Shown here: piece after piece, positions 15,909 to 25,099 of the stretch
Layout of the letters: every line of letters begins with the position of its first letter
How positions within the stretch are numbered: the first letter of the stretch is position 1
DNA from: a virus
DNA: 46,194 bases
Reading direction: 5' to 3' (one strand)
IMG/VR virus record: IMGVR_UViG_3300010392_000276
Span: 1 to 46,194 of that record
Program-made: the position numbers and the translations under genes
The notes under the pieces: model-generated
Seen by the model: the letters and a program-made list of their open reading frames with translations, nothing else
The model's database searches: none
What the model was told of the DNA's origin: nothing

Positions 15909-16891
15909 TACGCTGTAACCTCAACACCCGCGGACTCAGGCGAAATGGTGCATGATGCCTGAATCTCATCACCGGCCGGGAAGGTACGGCTGATGCCGAA
16001 CTTGCCTTGCTCCAGAATGTAGCCGTTCTGGAATTTGTTCGGGAAGAACTTGAACCAGAGGATTTCATTCTTCAGCTTCACCAGGCCGTCACTGATGCCA
16101 TCGTTCAGATAGGCGGTGAAGGTTGACTGGTTCAGCGTTGAGCTGGTGGAGCCCAAAGTGGTGCCATAGATCTGGGTGGAGCTGACAGAGTGCGAAGTCT
16201 CGGAAGGCACGAAATCGGAGCCTTTCGGAACGTCCGCGAAGATCGGCTCCGCGTAGCTGGCGAACACTTTCTTGGGCAATGCCCCAGTGTGGATCTTCTG
16301 CAGAGCAGAGTTGAACACCACGTTGCCGTTCCGGTAGTCCACTTCGTAGATCGGGAAGTCGTAGCGCTCCTGATGCACGCCAACCACCTGGAACACGTCA
16401 CCAGCGACAACAGGGGCGGCGGTGGTGCCCTGCAGGCGAACCTGACCAATCTCGATTTTAGTCACTGCAACCAGAGGAGGCGCGCCGGCATCGCCACGGC
16501 TCTCACTGAATGAAGTGCCGCCAGTGCCAGCTGCCGCAGCAACGGTGCCACTGCCATCCACGGTGATGGAGCTGATCATGTGCGTATTGGTGGATGTGGC
16601 ACGGGTGCAAGTGATATCCGTGGCCGCAGAGAACGTGACCAGCTGGCCGCCAACATAGGCGGTTCCCGCCGAAATATCGACCGCGTTGTCATCGCCAGAA
16701 GCAGCTGGCGTGATGGTGCCGCCAGTGATCAGGCCGTCAGGACGAACCACCGGCTCAAAGCCAGTGCGGCGTGACCACAGGGCCGCGCCTGATTCGAATG
16801 TGGTTGCGTCTCCAGAATCAGACAGTGCAGCCATTGGTGACTGACTCTGGCCGCCCTCGTATTGGATCTTTGCATTTTCAGCGTTTGCCAT
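15908..16891 (-). CDS. Major tail tube protein, 327 aa
   Basis: Beta-rich, Ser/Thr/Gly-rich protein. The central region has repeated Asp-Ile-Ser-Ala-Gly-Thr and Ile-Glu-Ile-Gly strands, and the end (GKFGISRTFPAGDEIQASC) resembles the closing strand of phage tube proteins. It has its own ribosome site (GGAGAGAAAACC) and follows a terminator hairpin, in keeping with strong, separately tuned expression. Position between tail terminator and chaperone equals lambda gpV. Confidence 0.75.
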   Translation of the reverse strand: MANAENAKIQYEGGQSQSPMAALSDSGDATTFESGAALWSRRTGFEPVVRPDGLITGGTITPAASGDDNAVDISAGTAYVGGQLVTFSAATDITCTRATSTNTHMISSITVDGSGTVAAAAGTGGTSFSESRGDAGAPPLVAVTKIEIGQVRLQGTTAAPVVAGDVFQVVGVHQERYDFPIYEVDYRNGNVVFNSALQKIHTGALPKKVFASYAEPIFADVPKGSDFVPSETSHSVSSTQIYGTTLGSTSSTLNQSTFTAYLNDGISDGLVKLKNEILWFKFFPNKFQNGYILEQGKFGISRTFPAGDEIQASCTISPESAGVEVTA

Positions 16892-16948
16892 GGTTTTCTC
16901 TCCGGGGTGCTGATGCCCATTTCGGGCGGTTTACGAAATGTCAGGCAC

Positions 16949-16971
16949 AAAAAAACCCGCTCATTGGCGGG
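16949..16971 (-). terminator. Intrinsic terminator between tail completion gene and tail tube gene
   Basis: Minus strand CCCGC-CAATGA-GCGGG (16971-16956) followed by seven T. It lies inside the late operon, so it may reduce read-through or process messages around the highly expressed tube gene; antiterminated polymerase should pass. Confidence 0.85.
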
Positions 16972-16995
16972 CTGATTCGTGGGTTGTGTTGTGGG

Positions 16996-17430
16996 TTACT
17001 GGGTGAACGGATCGCCGTTCTCGGTTTCAAAAATCACTTCAAGGGTCACCGAGCATCCAATGATCTTCAGGCCTGCGTCTGGCGTCAGGATCAGGGTTCC
17101 GGTTTCATTCATGGAAACCGCCAAGCCACCCAGCGTTGGGTCAGGGGTGCTGGTTCCGTCCTTCATGACGGCAGCAAGCACCTCGCCATACATCGCATTG
17201 GCAGATGAAGAATATGGCTCCGGGGCTTTGTCCTTCAGGTATTCGATGACCACCTGCATGGTGTGATGAGACTTGCCATACTTCGCCTTTTCGGTCTGGT
17301 GCTCACCGTCCCACACACAAACGAATTCCTCGGCATCTTCGTATTCCTCGCGGCGAAGAACATCGCCGTCTGTAAGCGAATCCAGCCTGGCAATGATGGC
17401 TTTAACCACCTGCTCCCTGATCGTGTCCAT
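16996..17430 (-). CDS. Tail terminator / completion protein (gpU-like), 144 aa
   Basis: Starts with the helix MDTIREQVVKAIIARLDSL, typical of gpU-type tail terminators, followed by an alpha/beta body. It caps the tail tube and joins it to the head. Start overlaps the preceding stop by one base; lies between the gpZ-like and tube genes as in lambda. Confidence 0.8.
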   Translation of the reverse strand: MDTIREQVVKAIIARLDSLTDGDVLRREEYEDAEEFVCVWDGEHQTEKAKYGKSHHTMQVVIEYLKDKAPEPYSSSANAMYGEVLAAVMKDGTSTPDPTLGGLAVSMNETGTLILTPDAGLKIIGCSVTLEVIFETENGDPFTQ

Positions 17431-18005
17431 CAGAAAAAGCCTCTATCAATAAGTCCGATCTGGCGGTCCAGCTCTTTCAGCATTTCGGTTGCTGCAAGTT
17501 CTTCCGCTTTTTTGGCGAGCCCTGGGGTTTTGTCGTAAATGTTCGGCACGGCCGGGCCACGCTTTGATCGCAAGGGCGTTCTACCGTCATAGTCAGATGC
17601 TCCAATGTTGCGCTCGTAAACCCCCTTTGCAGAGCTGCCGGTGATCTGAGCAATAAATGCGTGGCGATACCTTTCCCGCTTGCTGTCTTTCCAGATCTTG
17701 AAGGTCACGCCCTTTTTCGTCTGGCGAGCGCCGTATTCCATCAACGGGAGCGGGCTGCCTTTTATAACCAGTTTTGCGGTCAGGCCACTCAGGCTGGCAA
17801 AGTACATCGAAGTCTGGCCCCGAATGGTCTTCTTCTTCAGGGCGGCCTTCTTCGCCATTTCGTCAACAGAGATCTTGCGGCCTTGCTTTGCGCCGTGGTT
17901 AACAGATCGCTGCAATGCTTTCTGGCCGCCTTCGCGGTATGCCTTCAGCAGATTCAGAACATCCTTCAGATCGGCCGGGTTAACTCGCGCATAGCTCTGT
18001 GTCAT
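17430..18005 (-). CDS. Minor tail protein Z-like, 191 aa
   Basis: Basic helical N-terminus (ADLKDVLNLLKAYREGGQKALQRSVNHGAKQGRK) followed by a beta domain and a C-terminal helix, matching the lambda gpZ / HK97 gp10 family of tail completion proteins. Overlaps the connector gene by four bases. Order connector-Z-U is that of lambda. Confidence 0.8.
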   Translation of the reverse strand: MTQSYARVNPADLKDVLNLLKAYREGGQKALQRSVNHGAKQGRKISVDEMAKKAALKKKTIRGQTSMYFASLSGLTAKLVIKGSPLPLMEYGARQTKKGVTFKIWKDSKRERYRHAFIAQITGSSAKGVYERNIGASDYDGRTPLRSKRGPAVPNIYDKTPGLAKKAEELAATEMLKELDRQIGLIDRGFF

Positions 18006-18313
18006 AGCTCACTCACCACCACGCGGACTGTGTAACCGTCATTCGCAAGCTTCCTTTCAACCCGCCAGCTCTCGGAACCAATTTCAATAACGTCCTTTTT
18101 CTTGAGCGTCACAACGTCCTCGGTCAGCATTTCTGCCTCATTGCGGGTTTCGCTGGTTTGAGTTTCACCGGCTGAAACAAACTCAACATCCCGGGACAGA
18201 TGCACATAAACATCGGTTACCTGGGAGCCGTCTGAATCGCGCGTCAGTGTGCAAGGAACGCCCTGGCTTTCCAAAAGCCGGCGGGCTGATCGCTTGAAGG
18301 TTCTTTCACTCAT
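18002..18313 (-). CDS. Head-tail attachment protein (gpFII-like), 103 aa
   Basis: First gene after the capsid gene. A basic N-terminal helix (FKRSARRLLESQG) is followed by a beta barrel-like domain with KKKDVIEIGSESWRVER and DDGYTVRVVV-type strands. Position and size match lambda gpFII (117 aa), which sits under the head-tail connector. Assigned by position and fold impression. Confidence 0.7.
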   Translation of the reverse strand: MSERTFKRSARRLLESQGVPCTLTRDSDGSQVTDVYVHLSRDVEFVSAGETQTSETRNEAEMLTEDVVTLKKKDVIEIGSESWRVERKLANDGYTVRVVVSEL

Positions 18314-18336
18314 AGGTCAATCTCCACAAACTGAAA

Positions 18337-18355
18337 CGGCCCCGGGATGGGGCCG
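18337..18355 (-). terminator. GC-rich hairpin after the major capsid gene
   Basis: Minus strand CGGCCCC-ATCCC-GGGGCCG (18355-18337), followed only by TTT. Too few T for a strong intrinsic terminator. It could attenuate transcription or protect the 3' end of the capsid message, a common arrangement after capsid genes. Confidence 0.5.
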
Positions 18356-18372
18356 CTTGGGTTTGCAGGCTG

Positions 18373-19362
18373 TTATACCTTCACAACAGCGTTTGGCCTG
18401 GTGCAAAGGAACAGCGGGTTGGATTGAGACTCAGCCTTTACACCCTTATTCATCGAAAGAGGCTCGATCTTGGTGTAGTAAGGCAGACCGTTAGTGCCAA
18501 CGGTTTCAAAGTAGTTGGCGGGAGCGAATCGGCCGATGAACAGGTCGGGCACCCCTTCTGGGAAAACGTAGCCTTCATCATCCGCGACAAACTTCACGCT
18601 GCCTACCTGGCCGCGATACTGCTCCCAGATAATGCCACCGAACTCAAAACCGCCGCGAACATCATCGCGGAGGGCGGAGCCGTCCTGCCAGCGCTGGTAA
18701 GCCTCGGTTACGGCGGGGTGATCAACGAACTGCTTGAACTTTGTGCGACCAAGCACCGCGCGAACCGATGTGAACGAAACACCGCCAAGCTGATCCTCGA
18801 TTTTATCGAGAATTTCAAGGCACTTCGTTCTGACTTTAGTGCCCGCGGTGCCAAGGACCAGATCATGGGTGGTTTGCGAGATACCAAACGCGGTGAAGGT
18901 GTTCACCAGCGGCGTGGTTCCGTCAGCGTCCATGATGATGCCCTTCACTGCACCGATCTTTAGGTGCTCCATGGTGGCGTCCAATTGCCGGCGGTGTTTT
19001 GCCTGGCGCTTCGCAACGTAGTTGGCAACAGCCTCTGCCTCTGACTCTGAACCAAAAGCCCGAAGGTTCTGGATCTCGTCCGCCATGATGGTGGATTCCG
19101 CCGGAAGGTGCAGCGTGTTAAAGGGAATCATCTTCCGCTTGTCGCCATTGACCTGCACTCCAGGAGCGCCACGATCGGCAGCCGGAACCAGAGCCAGCGT
19201 TGCACCGTCTTTTTCGATGCTCAGATGAGTGGTGTTGATACCTTCGTTGTCGAACAGTCCCAGGGCGCCAAGGCGGCCAGGAACGTAAGGGGTTTCGTTG
19301 ATCGCAGCAGTCAGGCTCGAAAGGCTGAATGCATCGTCATTGAAAATGTCCAGTGTAGCCAT
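18373..19362 (-). CDS. Major capsid protein (lambda gpE family), 329 aa
   Basis: Full-length member of the gpE family (lambda gpE is 341 aa). Recognisable features: the N-terminal MATLDIFNDDAFSLSSLTAA, IEKDGATLALVPAADRGAPG, then AKRQAKHRRQLDATMEHLK, GGVSFTSVRAVLG and the C-terminal GIIWEQYRG and YVFPEGVPDLF. HK97-fold capsid subunit. Follows the decoration protein as in lambda D-E. Confidence 0.95.
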   Translation of the reverse strand: MATLDIFNDDAFSLSSLTAAINETPYVPGRLGALGLFDNEGINTTHLSIEKDGATLALVPAADRGAPGVQVNGDKRKMIPFNTLHLPAESTIMADEIQNLRAFGSESEAEAVANYVAKRQAKHRRQLDATMEHLKIGAVKGIIMDADGTTPLVNTFTAFGISQTTHDLVLGTAGTKVRTKCLEILDKIEDQLGGVSFTSVRAVLGRTKFKQFVDHPAVTEAYQRWQDGSALRDDVRGGFEFGGIIWEQYRGQVGSVKFVADDEGYVFPEGVPDLFIGRFAPANYFETVGTNGLPYYTKIEPLSMNKGVKAESQSNPLFLCTRPNAVVKV

Positions 19363-19406
19363 GTTGTTTCTCCTGATCTCAGATTTGATTCAGCGGTTGC
19401 CGCCGA

Positions 19407-19742
19407 TTAGCGGGTGATGATGCCGATGGCGGCAAGGTCGGTGATCGCGTCTGCGTCTTCACCGGTGAGCATTGCTTCGGCAACTTCTGCATCACGAACA
19501 ACGCCAACAGCGGTCACATCGGCAGCGGAGCCATCAGCGGCATCCCAGAGAACGGCTGCGGCTGTTTCGGTGCCGTTGCTCGCGCCTGATGCGTAGGCGG
19601 TGTACTTTCCGGAAACGGTGATTTTGCCCAGCACCTGGCCAGCAGGGTAAGGGCCGCCGGTCACGGTGATGGATTCGCGGGAACGCTTGCCGTTAGCTTC
19701 TGAGACCAGAAATTCACCGGCACGGGTTGCTTCAGTTTTCAT
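19407..19742 (-). CDS. Head decoration protein (gpD-like), 111 aa
   Basis: Matches lambda gpD in size (110 aa), place and layout: EFLVSEANGKRSRESITV, GGPYPAGQVLGKIT, then ALLWDA-like AVLWDAADGS and a C-terminal EVAEAML. Binds the expanded capsid at three-fold positions and stabilises it. CTGGAGGTTAACC is a strong ribosome site upstream of the ATG. Confidence 0.9.
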   Translation of the reverse strand: MKTEATRAGEFLVSEANGKRSRESITVTGGPYPAGQVLGKITVSGKYTAYASGASNGTETAAAVLWDAADGSAADVTAVGVVRDAEVAEAMLTGEDADAITDLAAIGIITR

Positions 19743-19757
19743 GGTTAACCTCCAGGG

Positions 19758-20828
19758 TTACGCTTGGTTATTCAGTTGGGAATAGGCCTTTCTTGCGTCA
19801 GGCTGTTTACTGTTGCCCGGGCCGGGCGTGTGGTGATGCTCAAGATCCTGATCAACGAGGGCTTTCGCCTCTGCGATCGCAGTCCGGAGCATCTGGGTGG
19901 GGTCGGAAACGTGCTTCATCAGCACATCGGCATCAAGGCCGCCAGCAGTTGCAATGTCTTTTACTTCTGCGGCGAGCTTCAGGCGGGCCTGAACAGTGGC
20001 CATCGGCAATTTCTCTTTGGCCATGGAAACGGCCAGCGAATCGAAGCCAGCCTCAGAACACAGCGCAATAACTTCGTCTGCGCTGGCAGCAGCCGGGTTC
20101 TTGAAGGCCTCAAGCTCGGTACGCAATTCGTCCAGGGATTTGTTCTGCGCTTCAAGTTGAGCCTTATAGCCAGCCGCTTCGGCTTCAGCCGCCCGGATCT
20201 TGCCCTGCATTTCGATCTGCTGACGGAACTGAGCCGGGTCGGCACTGGCAACTGCTTTCAGCTTGGCGTCTTTGTCGGTGGCGAAGCCCCATTCAATGGC
20301 CTCATCCGCGCCCATGTATACATCGCCACGGTCCAGCAGTTCGTTGATTTCTTCAGCGGTCTTTCCGGTGGTGGCCACGTATGCATCAACGATGGCGCTA
20401 TCAATGGCAGCGATACCGGTTGCGTGATCTTCCAGTTCCTTGCGGTTGTAGTAACCCATCATCAGGGTGGAAGCGCGGTGGGTCATGATGCTGGTGCCCA
20501 CGCCCATGGTGCGGGTGTCACCGCCCAGCATGATCACGGTAGCGATGCTGGCCGCCATGCCGGTGACCTTTACGTGAACTTCAGCCTGGTGGCTTTTCAG
20601 GTAATTCATGATCCGGACGCCAGAGGCCACATCACCACCTGGGCTGTTGATCTCAAGATCAATCCGATCGAGCTCGCCCAGGGCGTCAACTGCCTCGATG
20701 AATTCGCGGGCTGGCTGCTCGCCGGTAAAGTCGGCCACCCAGTCCGGAGCCCAGTCCGAACCGATGGCCCGGTCAATAACTACCTTGGCCGTCCGGTCAC
20801 CGGAAGCCTGTGCTTTGAACCATGACAT
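19758..20828 (-). CDS. Head maturation protease, ClpP/S14-type, with scaffold-like C-terminus, 356 aa
   Basis: N-terminal protease domain: INSPGGDVASG (about 60-70), catalytic Ser94 in GMAASIAT, His117 in IMTHRAST. The C-terminal 160 residues are Ala/Glu/Lys-rich coiled coil (EAEAAGYKAQLEAQNKSLDEL) ending in a basic low-complexity tail, as expected for a combined protease/scaffold like lambda gpC/Nu3. It processes head proteins during assembly. No internal scaffold start was pursued. Confidence 0.9.
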   Translation of the reverse strand: MSWFKAQASGDRTAKVVIDRAIGSDWAPDWVADFTGEQPAREFIEAVDALGELDRIDLEINSPGGDVASGVRIMNYLKSHQAEVHVKVTGMAASIATVIMLGGDTRTMGVGTSIMTHRASTLMMGYYNRKELEDHATGIAAIDSAIVDAYVATTGKTAEEINELLDRGDVYMGADEAIEWGFATDKDAKLKAVASADPAQFRQQIEMQGKIRAAEAEAAGYKAQLEAQNKSLDELRTELEAFKNPAAASADEVIALCSEAGFDSLAVSMAKEKLPMATVQARLKLAAEVKDIATAGGLDADVLMKHVSDPTQMLRTAIAEAKALVDQDLEHHHTPGPGNSKQPDARKAYSQLNNQA

Positions 20829-20831
20829 GGT

Positions 20832-22271
20832 TTATTCCTCTTGGCTGAGCTCCGCCTTACGGAGCATTTCTGATTTGCGCTTTCGGGCGTCAACGTTGGC
20901 CTGCTGAACATCGCGGGCGCGATATCCTCGCTTGGCCACGGCCGCATCCAGGCTTTCCAGATCGTTGTCCAGCTCCTTGATGACAGCGTTAACGTCTTGC
21001 TCTGGGTGAATGTGCGGCCAGCGCTGGGTGCGCCAGTCACGCTTGTTGTAGTCGTCATACCGTTGCGAGTAACCCGGAGCACTGACGGCACCGGACAGAA
21101 CCGCGGCATCTGTGAACCAGAAGCCGACACGCTCGCAAACCTGATGGATGGCCAGATGGTCCTGGGCCATTTCGATCTCGCGGCGGTATTCGTTGATCAT
21201 CGCCCGGTAAACCCGGTCATTGATGTTCTTCCAGTCACCGGTCATCAGCTCATAAAGTGACTTGGTGCCAGCAGCCACCGCCAGCAATTGCTGCCGCTGG
21301 AAATCGGAATAGCCGGCGCCGGTGTTGTCACCGTCAAACAGGGTCAGCTTCTCACCAGCTGCACCGGTCAGAACTGTTCCAGGTTGGGCGCTGATTTCTG
21401 GCAACGGGTCATCATCACCAACCGGTTCGCCGGTGATTGGGTCATACTGCCAATCGTTCTCGCCGGAGTATTCTTTTTGCAGGAAGCCGGTGAACGGTGC
21501 CCGGGTTTCTTTCCGGACCAGTTCGCTGTCTTCGTAGCTGTCGTATGTCTTCGCCCGCAGCAGGGCTTGAACCACATCGGGCTCGCCACGGACTTGGCCG
21601 GGGCGGAGCGGCAAATAGTGGTGAATCACTTGGTTAGCCGGAATCCGCAGAGCCTTGGCGGCCATGATCATGCCGTCGTTGTCCTGCGGGTGCTCCGGAT
21701 ACATCCAGTACGCAACGCGCTGGCCGCGTTTGTTGAACTCGATTCCTGCAATGATGCGATTGCCATTGGCCCGGGTACGGTTCATCGTCTCCGGAACATG
21801 GTCCGGCTCTATCACCTGCAGCTGGATAGGCACAGCCATTCCGAATGAAGCCGGGCGGGAGCGCAGCCGGATGAATACTTCACCAGCGCTTCGGCGGCTT
21901 CGGCATGCCTGTGCCAACATCCCGTAGAAATCCAGCGTGCCATCTGGGCAGGCCATGCCAGTCCAGGGTGTCCAGAGCTCGGACAAGGCGTCATTGAATT
22001 CTGTGTTGCTCGATGCAAAGAGCGGCGTGATTCCTGTGCCGATCTCGTTGACCACGTTCCGAGTGATGCCGCGCTCAAGCCATGGGTTGTTTCTGAAACC
22101 CTGGCGGGCCCGGTTTCGGAGAGTGGTCAGTGAGGAATTGAGTGCCCGGTTCGGGCCGGTGGCCGGGGCATTCCAGCCCGTGGCCCGGCGGCCATGAGTA
22201 GCGCCCTCATAGGCCTGCGCCTTGTATTTCGGCACTTCGCCAGCGCGAACACGGATTCTTGGTTTGGTCAC
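20832..22271 (-). CDS. Portal protein (lambda gpB family), 479 aa
   Basis: Lambda-type portal: N-terminal NSSLTTLRNRARQGFRNNPW, then GITRNVVNEIGTGI, SAGEVFIRLRSR, VIEPDHVPE, RVAYWMYPEHP, VIHHYLPLRPGQVRGEP and MTGDWKNINDRVYRAMINEYRR. It forms the dodecameric ring at the head vertex. Starts with GTG at 22271, one base after the gpW stop, preceded by GGGTTTAAG. Somewhat shorter than lambda gpB (533 aa). Confidence 0.93.
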   Translation of the reverse strand: MTKPRIRVRAGEVPKYKAQAYEGATHGRRATGWNAPATGPNRALNSSLTTLRNRARQGFRNNPWLERGITRNVVNEIGTGITPLFASSNTEFNDALSELWTPWTGMACPDGTLDFYGMLAQACRSRRSAGEVFIRLRSRPASFGMAVPIQLQVIEPDHVPETMNRTRANGNRIIAGIEFNKRGQRVAYWMYPEHPQDNDGMIMAAKALRIPANQVIHHYLPLRPGQVRGEPDVVQALLRAKTYDSYEDSELVRKETRAPFTGFLQKEYSGENDWQYDPITGEPVGDDDPLPEISAQPGTVLTGAAGEKLTLFDGDNTGAGYSDFQRQQLLAVAAGTKSLYELMTGDWKNINDRVYRAMINEYRREIEMAQDHLAIHQVCERVGFWFTDAAVLSGAVSAPGYSQRYDDYNKRDWRTQRWPHIHPEQDVNAVIKELDNDLESLDAAVAKRGYRARDVQQANVDARKRKSEMLRKAELSQEE

Positions 22272-22272
22272 C

Positions 22273-22482
22273 TTAAACCCCCTTGCTCACGTTTAGGCGA
22301 AGCCCGCGCTTCGGCACTTTGCCACCAGCCGAATCGAGCGATTCCTGAATGTGTTGCTTGGCTCGCATCAGTTCATTGATGGAGCGATATCGAACGCGCT
22401 TGCCGTCCGCAAACTGCACTTCCAGCTCGCCGGTCGCAATCGCATCATTGATCACGGTCAGATCGTCTTGGGTAAATGCCAT
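22273..22482 (-). CDS. Head-tail joining protein W (gpW), 69 aa
   Basis: Matches lambda gpW (68 aa) closely in size and layout: helix FTQDDLTVINDAIATG, hairpin VQFADGKRVRYRS, helix INELMRAKQHIQESL. Starts at the ATG overlapping the terminase stop (TAATG). gpW stabilises DNA in the head and readies it for tail joining. Confidence 0.93.
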   Translation of the reverse strand: MAFTQDDLTVINDAIATGELEVQFADGKRVRYRSINELMRAKQHIQESLDSAGGKVPKRGLRLNVSKGV

Positions 22483-24539
22483 TAGGATTGAAACCTGATT
22501 CTGGAGCGCCTGCGCTGGCGTTGAGCCGGCGGCACTGTTGATTTGCGATTCGTTGAGCGTTCTCCGTCTGCCTGGATCTCGGTGTTGCTGTCCCAGTCCC
22601 GGGCCCACGGTGGGGGTGATTCCCAATTGATCTTGTCGTAGCCCTTCTTTGTGGCGGCAACATCGGCGTAAACGAAAAGGTCAAAGGCCTCGTTAGGCCC
22701 CTTGCCGGGCTTCTCCCATTTGCCGTTGTCCAGGCGCTGCTCATAGGTCAGTTCTTCAAAGAACCAATCTCCGAGCCAGTCCGGGAAGTGGCAGTAATTC
22801 GGGCCGGGCTCTTCCCGCTCGAGGGCGTTGCTGATTGTGTCTTTGATCAGGTTCGTGTTCAGAACATGCAGCGGGATATCGCCCTTCGCGCTGGTGTGGC
22901 GATCTTTCCGGCCGGTGTTGTCAGGAAAGGTTTCCCGCATTCGCGGTGCAGTCCTTGTGCTACCACCTTTTACAAGCATCACCTTCCTATGGAGGCCAAG
23001 GCGCTTCAGAGTCCGGTAAAACTGGTATGCGTTTTCGGTGACACTCGCGCCGCCGCCCTTCTCACCTTCACCGCCTGAGTCAATCGCGGTCAGAAGCACC
23101 GGCATTTCGCGGCCACTGTTGTCCGCCAGCGGATACTTTCTTGTGATCACATGAGTGACCAGAACTTCCCAGTCCTCGATGTGGCCAACTGGATCGATTC
23201 GGCGGAGCTCTCCATCTTCGTCTTTGCGTTCAGACTTGCGGAGGCTGAATCGATCGATCACCCAGCGCTCGCCGCGCTCGCCGTAACCGATTACCTGAAC
23301 CACAAACCGGCGCTTCTTACCGCCCTGAACATCCACTGCACCAAACAGGCAGCGGACACCTTCAGGCACAACCCTTTCGCCCAGTCGTTCAGAGCGCTGC
23401 TGGATTGCGTCAGTGCTTCGAACGTTCTCAGCTTTCCGGTATCGGTAAGGCCTGCCCCAATCGGTGTTGATGGTGGTCTTCAGTTTTTCCTGGGAACCGG
23501 TCTGGGCATAAACTTCTTCAGCCTGGGCAAGCTTGGAAGCCAGGCTTTCCCAAGTCTGGAAAGTGGCCGCTGGCCCTTCCATCCAGAACGATGCGATCCG
23601 GCTGGCCCGGGGCGTTCCGATCAACTCGCCATCTGGTGAAATGCTGCAGCCTTCTGGGATCCAGCGGGCCGCGTTGTTCAATGCCCGCTTGCCCTCCGCC
23701 ACTACACCGCAATGTGGACAGAATGGCTTGGCAGCTTCCAGGTTGAAGTTCTCAAGCACGGGCTGGAACCATTCTTCGCAGCTGGTGCACTGCCAATAGA
23801 GCCGTTCCCGGGTTCCGAGGTTGTAAAGAGCCAACGCGCCTTTTGTTGGTGGCGCCAGATGTGGCTGTTCTGGATCCGGCTTCCAGTCTGCGTCCGTTAT
23901 CTCCCAGCCCGGTGAGGTTTCCACCAGGGTCATGCCGGAAGACATAAAGGTTTGAGTACGCTTTGAGGCCAGGCTGAACGGGTCGCCTTCTCCGTTCAGG
24001 TCTTCATTCAACCGGTCGTAATCGGTCAGAGCTACGAACCGATAATCAGAGCTCGAGAGAACGTTGACCGTAGGCCACTTGATGCCCAGATAGTTGCCGG
24101 CCTTGAAGGTCTTGTCATGAACGTTGTTGTCATGGCCGTGCGGACTCATCAGAGGAACCAACTTCGGAGAGCTCCGAAGCATCCGATCAATCCGTTTCTT
24201 GCTGTACTCGCGGGCCTTTTCCTCACTGATCTGAACAATCAGCATATCCCCGGGATCACAGCTGACCACGTAGGCAACCCAGCCATCCAGCAGGCAGTTG
24301 GTCTTTCCGGATCGGGCCGGGCCAACGAAAACCACCGCGTCATAAACCCGGCTGGCCAGGCAATCCATCGGCCTGTTCATGTACGGCGTCAGGTCTTTTC
24401 GGAACTGGTCGATCTTCCCGCCACCGTCAACCACCTTCATCACTTCAACGGCGGCATCACTGACGGCAATTCTGCGGGGTGGTTTGATGAGCTCTGCAAC
24501 CTGACACTTGATCTGTGATGCACAGGCCAGTGAACTCAC
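22482..24539 (-). CDS. Terminase large subunit (lambda gpA family), 685 aa
   Basis: ATPase-nuclease that cuts at cos and pumps DNA. ATPase part: GPARSGKT at residues 73-80, then SDYRFVALTDYDRL as Walker B region. A zinc-like CTSCEEWF...CPHCG pair lies in the middle, as in gpA proteins. C-terminal nuclease: GAVDVQGGKKRRFVVQVIGYG and LLTAIDSGGEG. Length near lambda gpA (641 aa). Start overlaps terS stop by four bases. Confidence 0.95.
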   Translation of the reverse strand: MSSLACASQIKCQVAELIKPPRRIAVSDAAVEVMKVVDGGGKIDQFRKDLTPYMNRPMDCLASRVYDAVVFVGPARSGKTNCLLDGWVAYVVSCDPGDMLIVQISEEKAREYSKKRIDRMLRSSPKLVPLMSPHGHDNNVHDKTFKAGNYLGIKWPTVNVLSSSDYRFVALTDYDRLNEDLNGEGDPFSLASKRTQTFMSSGMTLVETSPGWEITDADWKPDPEQPHLAPPTKGALALYNLGTRERLYWQCTSCEEWFQPVLENFNLEAAKPFCPHCGVVAEGKRALNNAARWIPEGCSISPDGELIGTPRASRIASFWMEGPAATFQTWESLASKLAQAEEVYAQTGSQEKLKTTINTDWGRPYRYRKAENVRSTDAIQQRSERLGERVVPEGVRCLFGAVDVQGGKKRRFVVQVIGYGERGERWVIDRFSLRKSERKDEDGELRRIDPVGHIEDWEVLVTHVITRKYPLADNSGREMPVLLTAIDSGGEGEKGGGASVTENAYQFYRTLKRLGLHRKVMLVKGGSTRTAPRMRETFPDNTGRKDRHTSAKGDIPLHVLNTNLIKDTISNALEREEPGPNYCHFPDWLGDWFFEELTYEQRLDNGKWEKPGKGPNEAFDLFVYADVAATKKGYDKINWESPPPWARDWDSNTEIQADGERSTNRKSTVPPAQRQRRRSRIRFQS

Positions 24540-25033
24540 TCGTCGTCCTCGTCTTGAACTATTCGCAGGTACATCTGTTCGCGCAGGGAATCCACGCTGT
24601 CCTGCACCCGGTTGATTGCTTCGGGTGAAAGGTCACAATCACGTTCGAGAATGTCCGGAAGGCTGTCCAGGGTGGTGGTCACCGCCTTGGCCAGCTTGCT
24701 CATTTCCAGATGGACTTCTTCGGCGGGTATCAACTGGCGGAGCTCTTTCTCAAGCTTCACCCGTTCGTTTTCTGACTGATACCAAGCCTTTCGATCTGAT
24801 GGCGGCAGGGTTGAGGGATCGTCTTCTGGATCGAAAAGAATGTGATCCGAGAACAGTGCCGGGCCAACATCACGCAGCGCGTATGTCGGATAGCCGTTCT
24901 TCTTTCCGCCTGGTGTTATCCGTGCATCTTCGAGACGGCGGGCGACGGTTTTCCGGTCCATACCGAAGGCGCGGGCAATCTGACTGATCGACCAATTGTG
25001 CGCATCAGTAATGCTGTTGACCTCGCCAGCCAC
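24536..25033 (-). CDS. Terminase small subunit (Nu1/DUF1441-like), 165 aa
   Basis: N-terminal winged HTH (WSISQIARAFGMDRKTVARRLEDA), then YPTYALRDVGPAL, which matches Nu1/DUF1441 small terminases, and a C-terminal helical part that contacts the large subunit. Starts with GTG at 25033; the ATG two bases upstream is out of frame. Located immediately inside the cos site, as nu1 in lambda. The acidic tail ends QDEDDE. Confidence 0.88.
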   Translation of the reverse strand: MAGEVNSITDAHNWSISQIARAFGMDRKTVARRLEDARITPGGKKNGYPTYALRDVGPALFSDHILFDPEDDPSTLPPSDRKAWYQSENERVKLEKELRQLIPAEEVHLEMSKLAKAVTTTLDSLPDILERDCDLSPEAINRVQDSVDSLREQMYLRIVQDEDDE

Positions 25034-25099
25034 ATCGTTCTCTCTCGTTGCCTCTAATAACCAGATGAATCAGATTTAAGTGATTGTTTTAACTGGCGT

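Noticed and set aside
19764-20825. 353-codon plus-strand open frame opposite the head protease gene
   Set aside because: It is the antisense shadow of a strongly supported capsid protease. Composition is not protein-like (His/Gly/Val-rich without motifs), and there is no ribosome site or neighbouring plus-strand gene.
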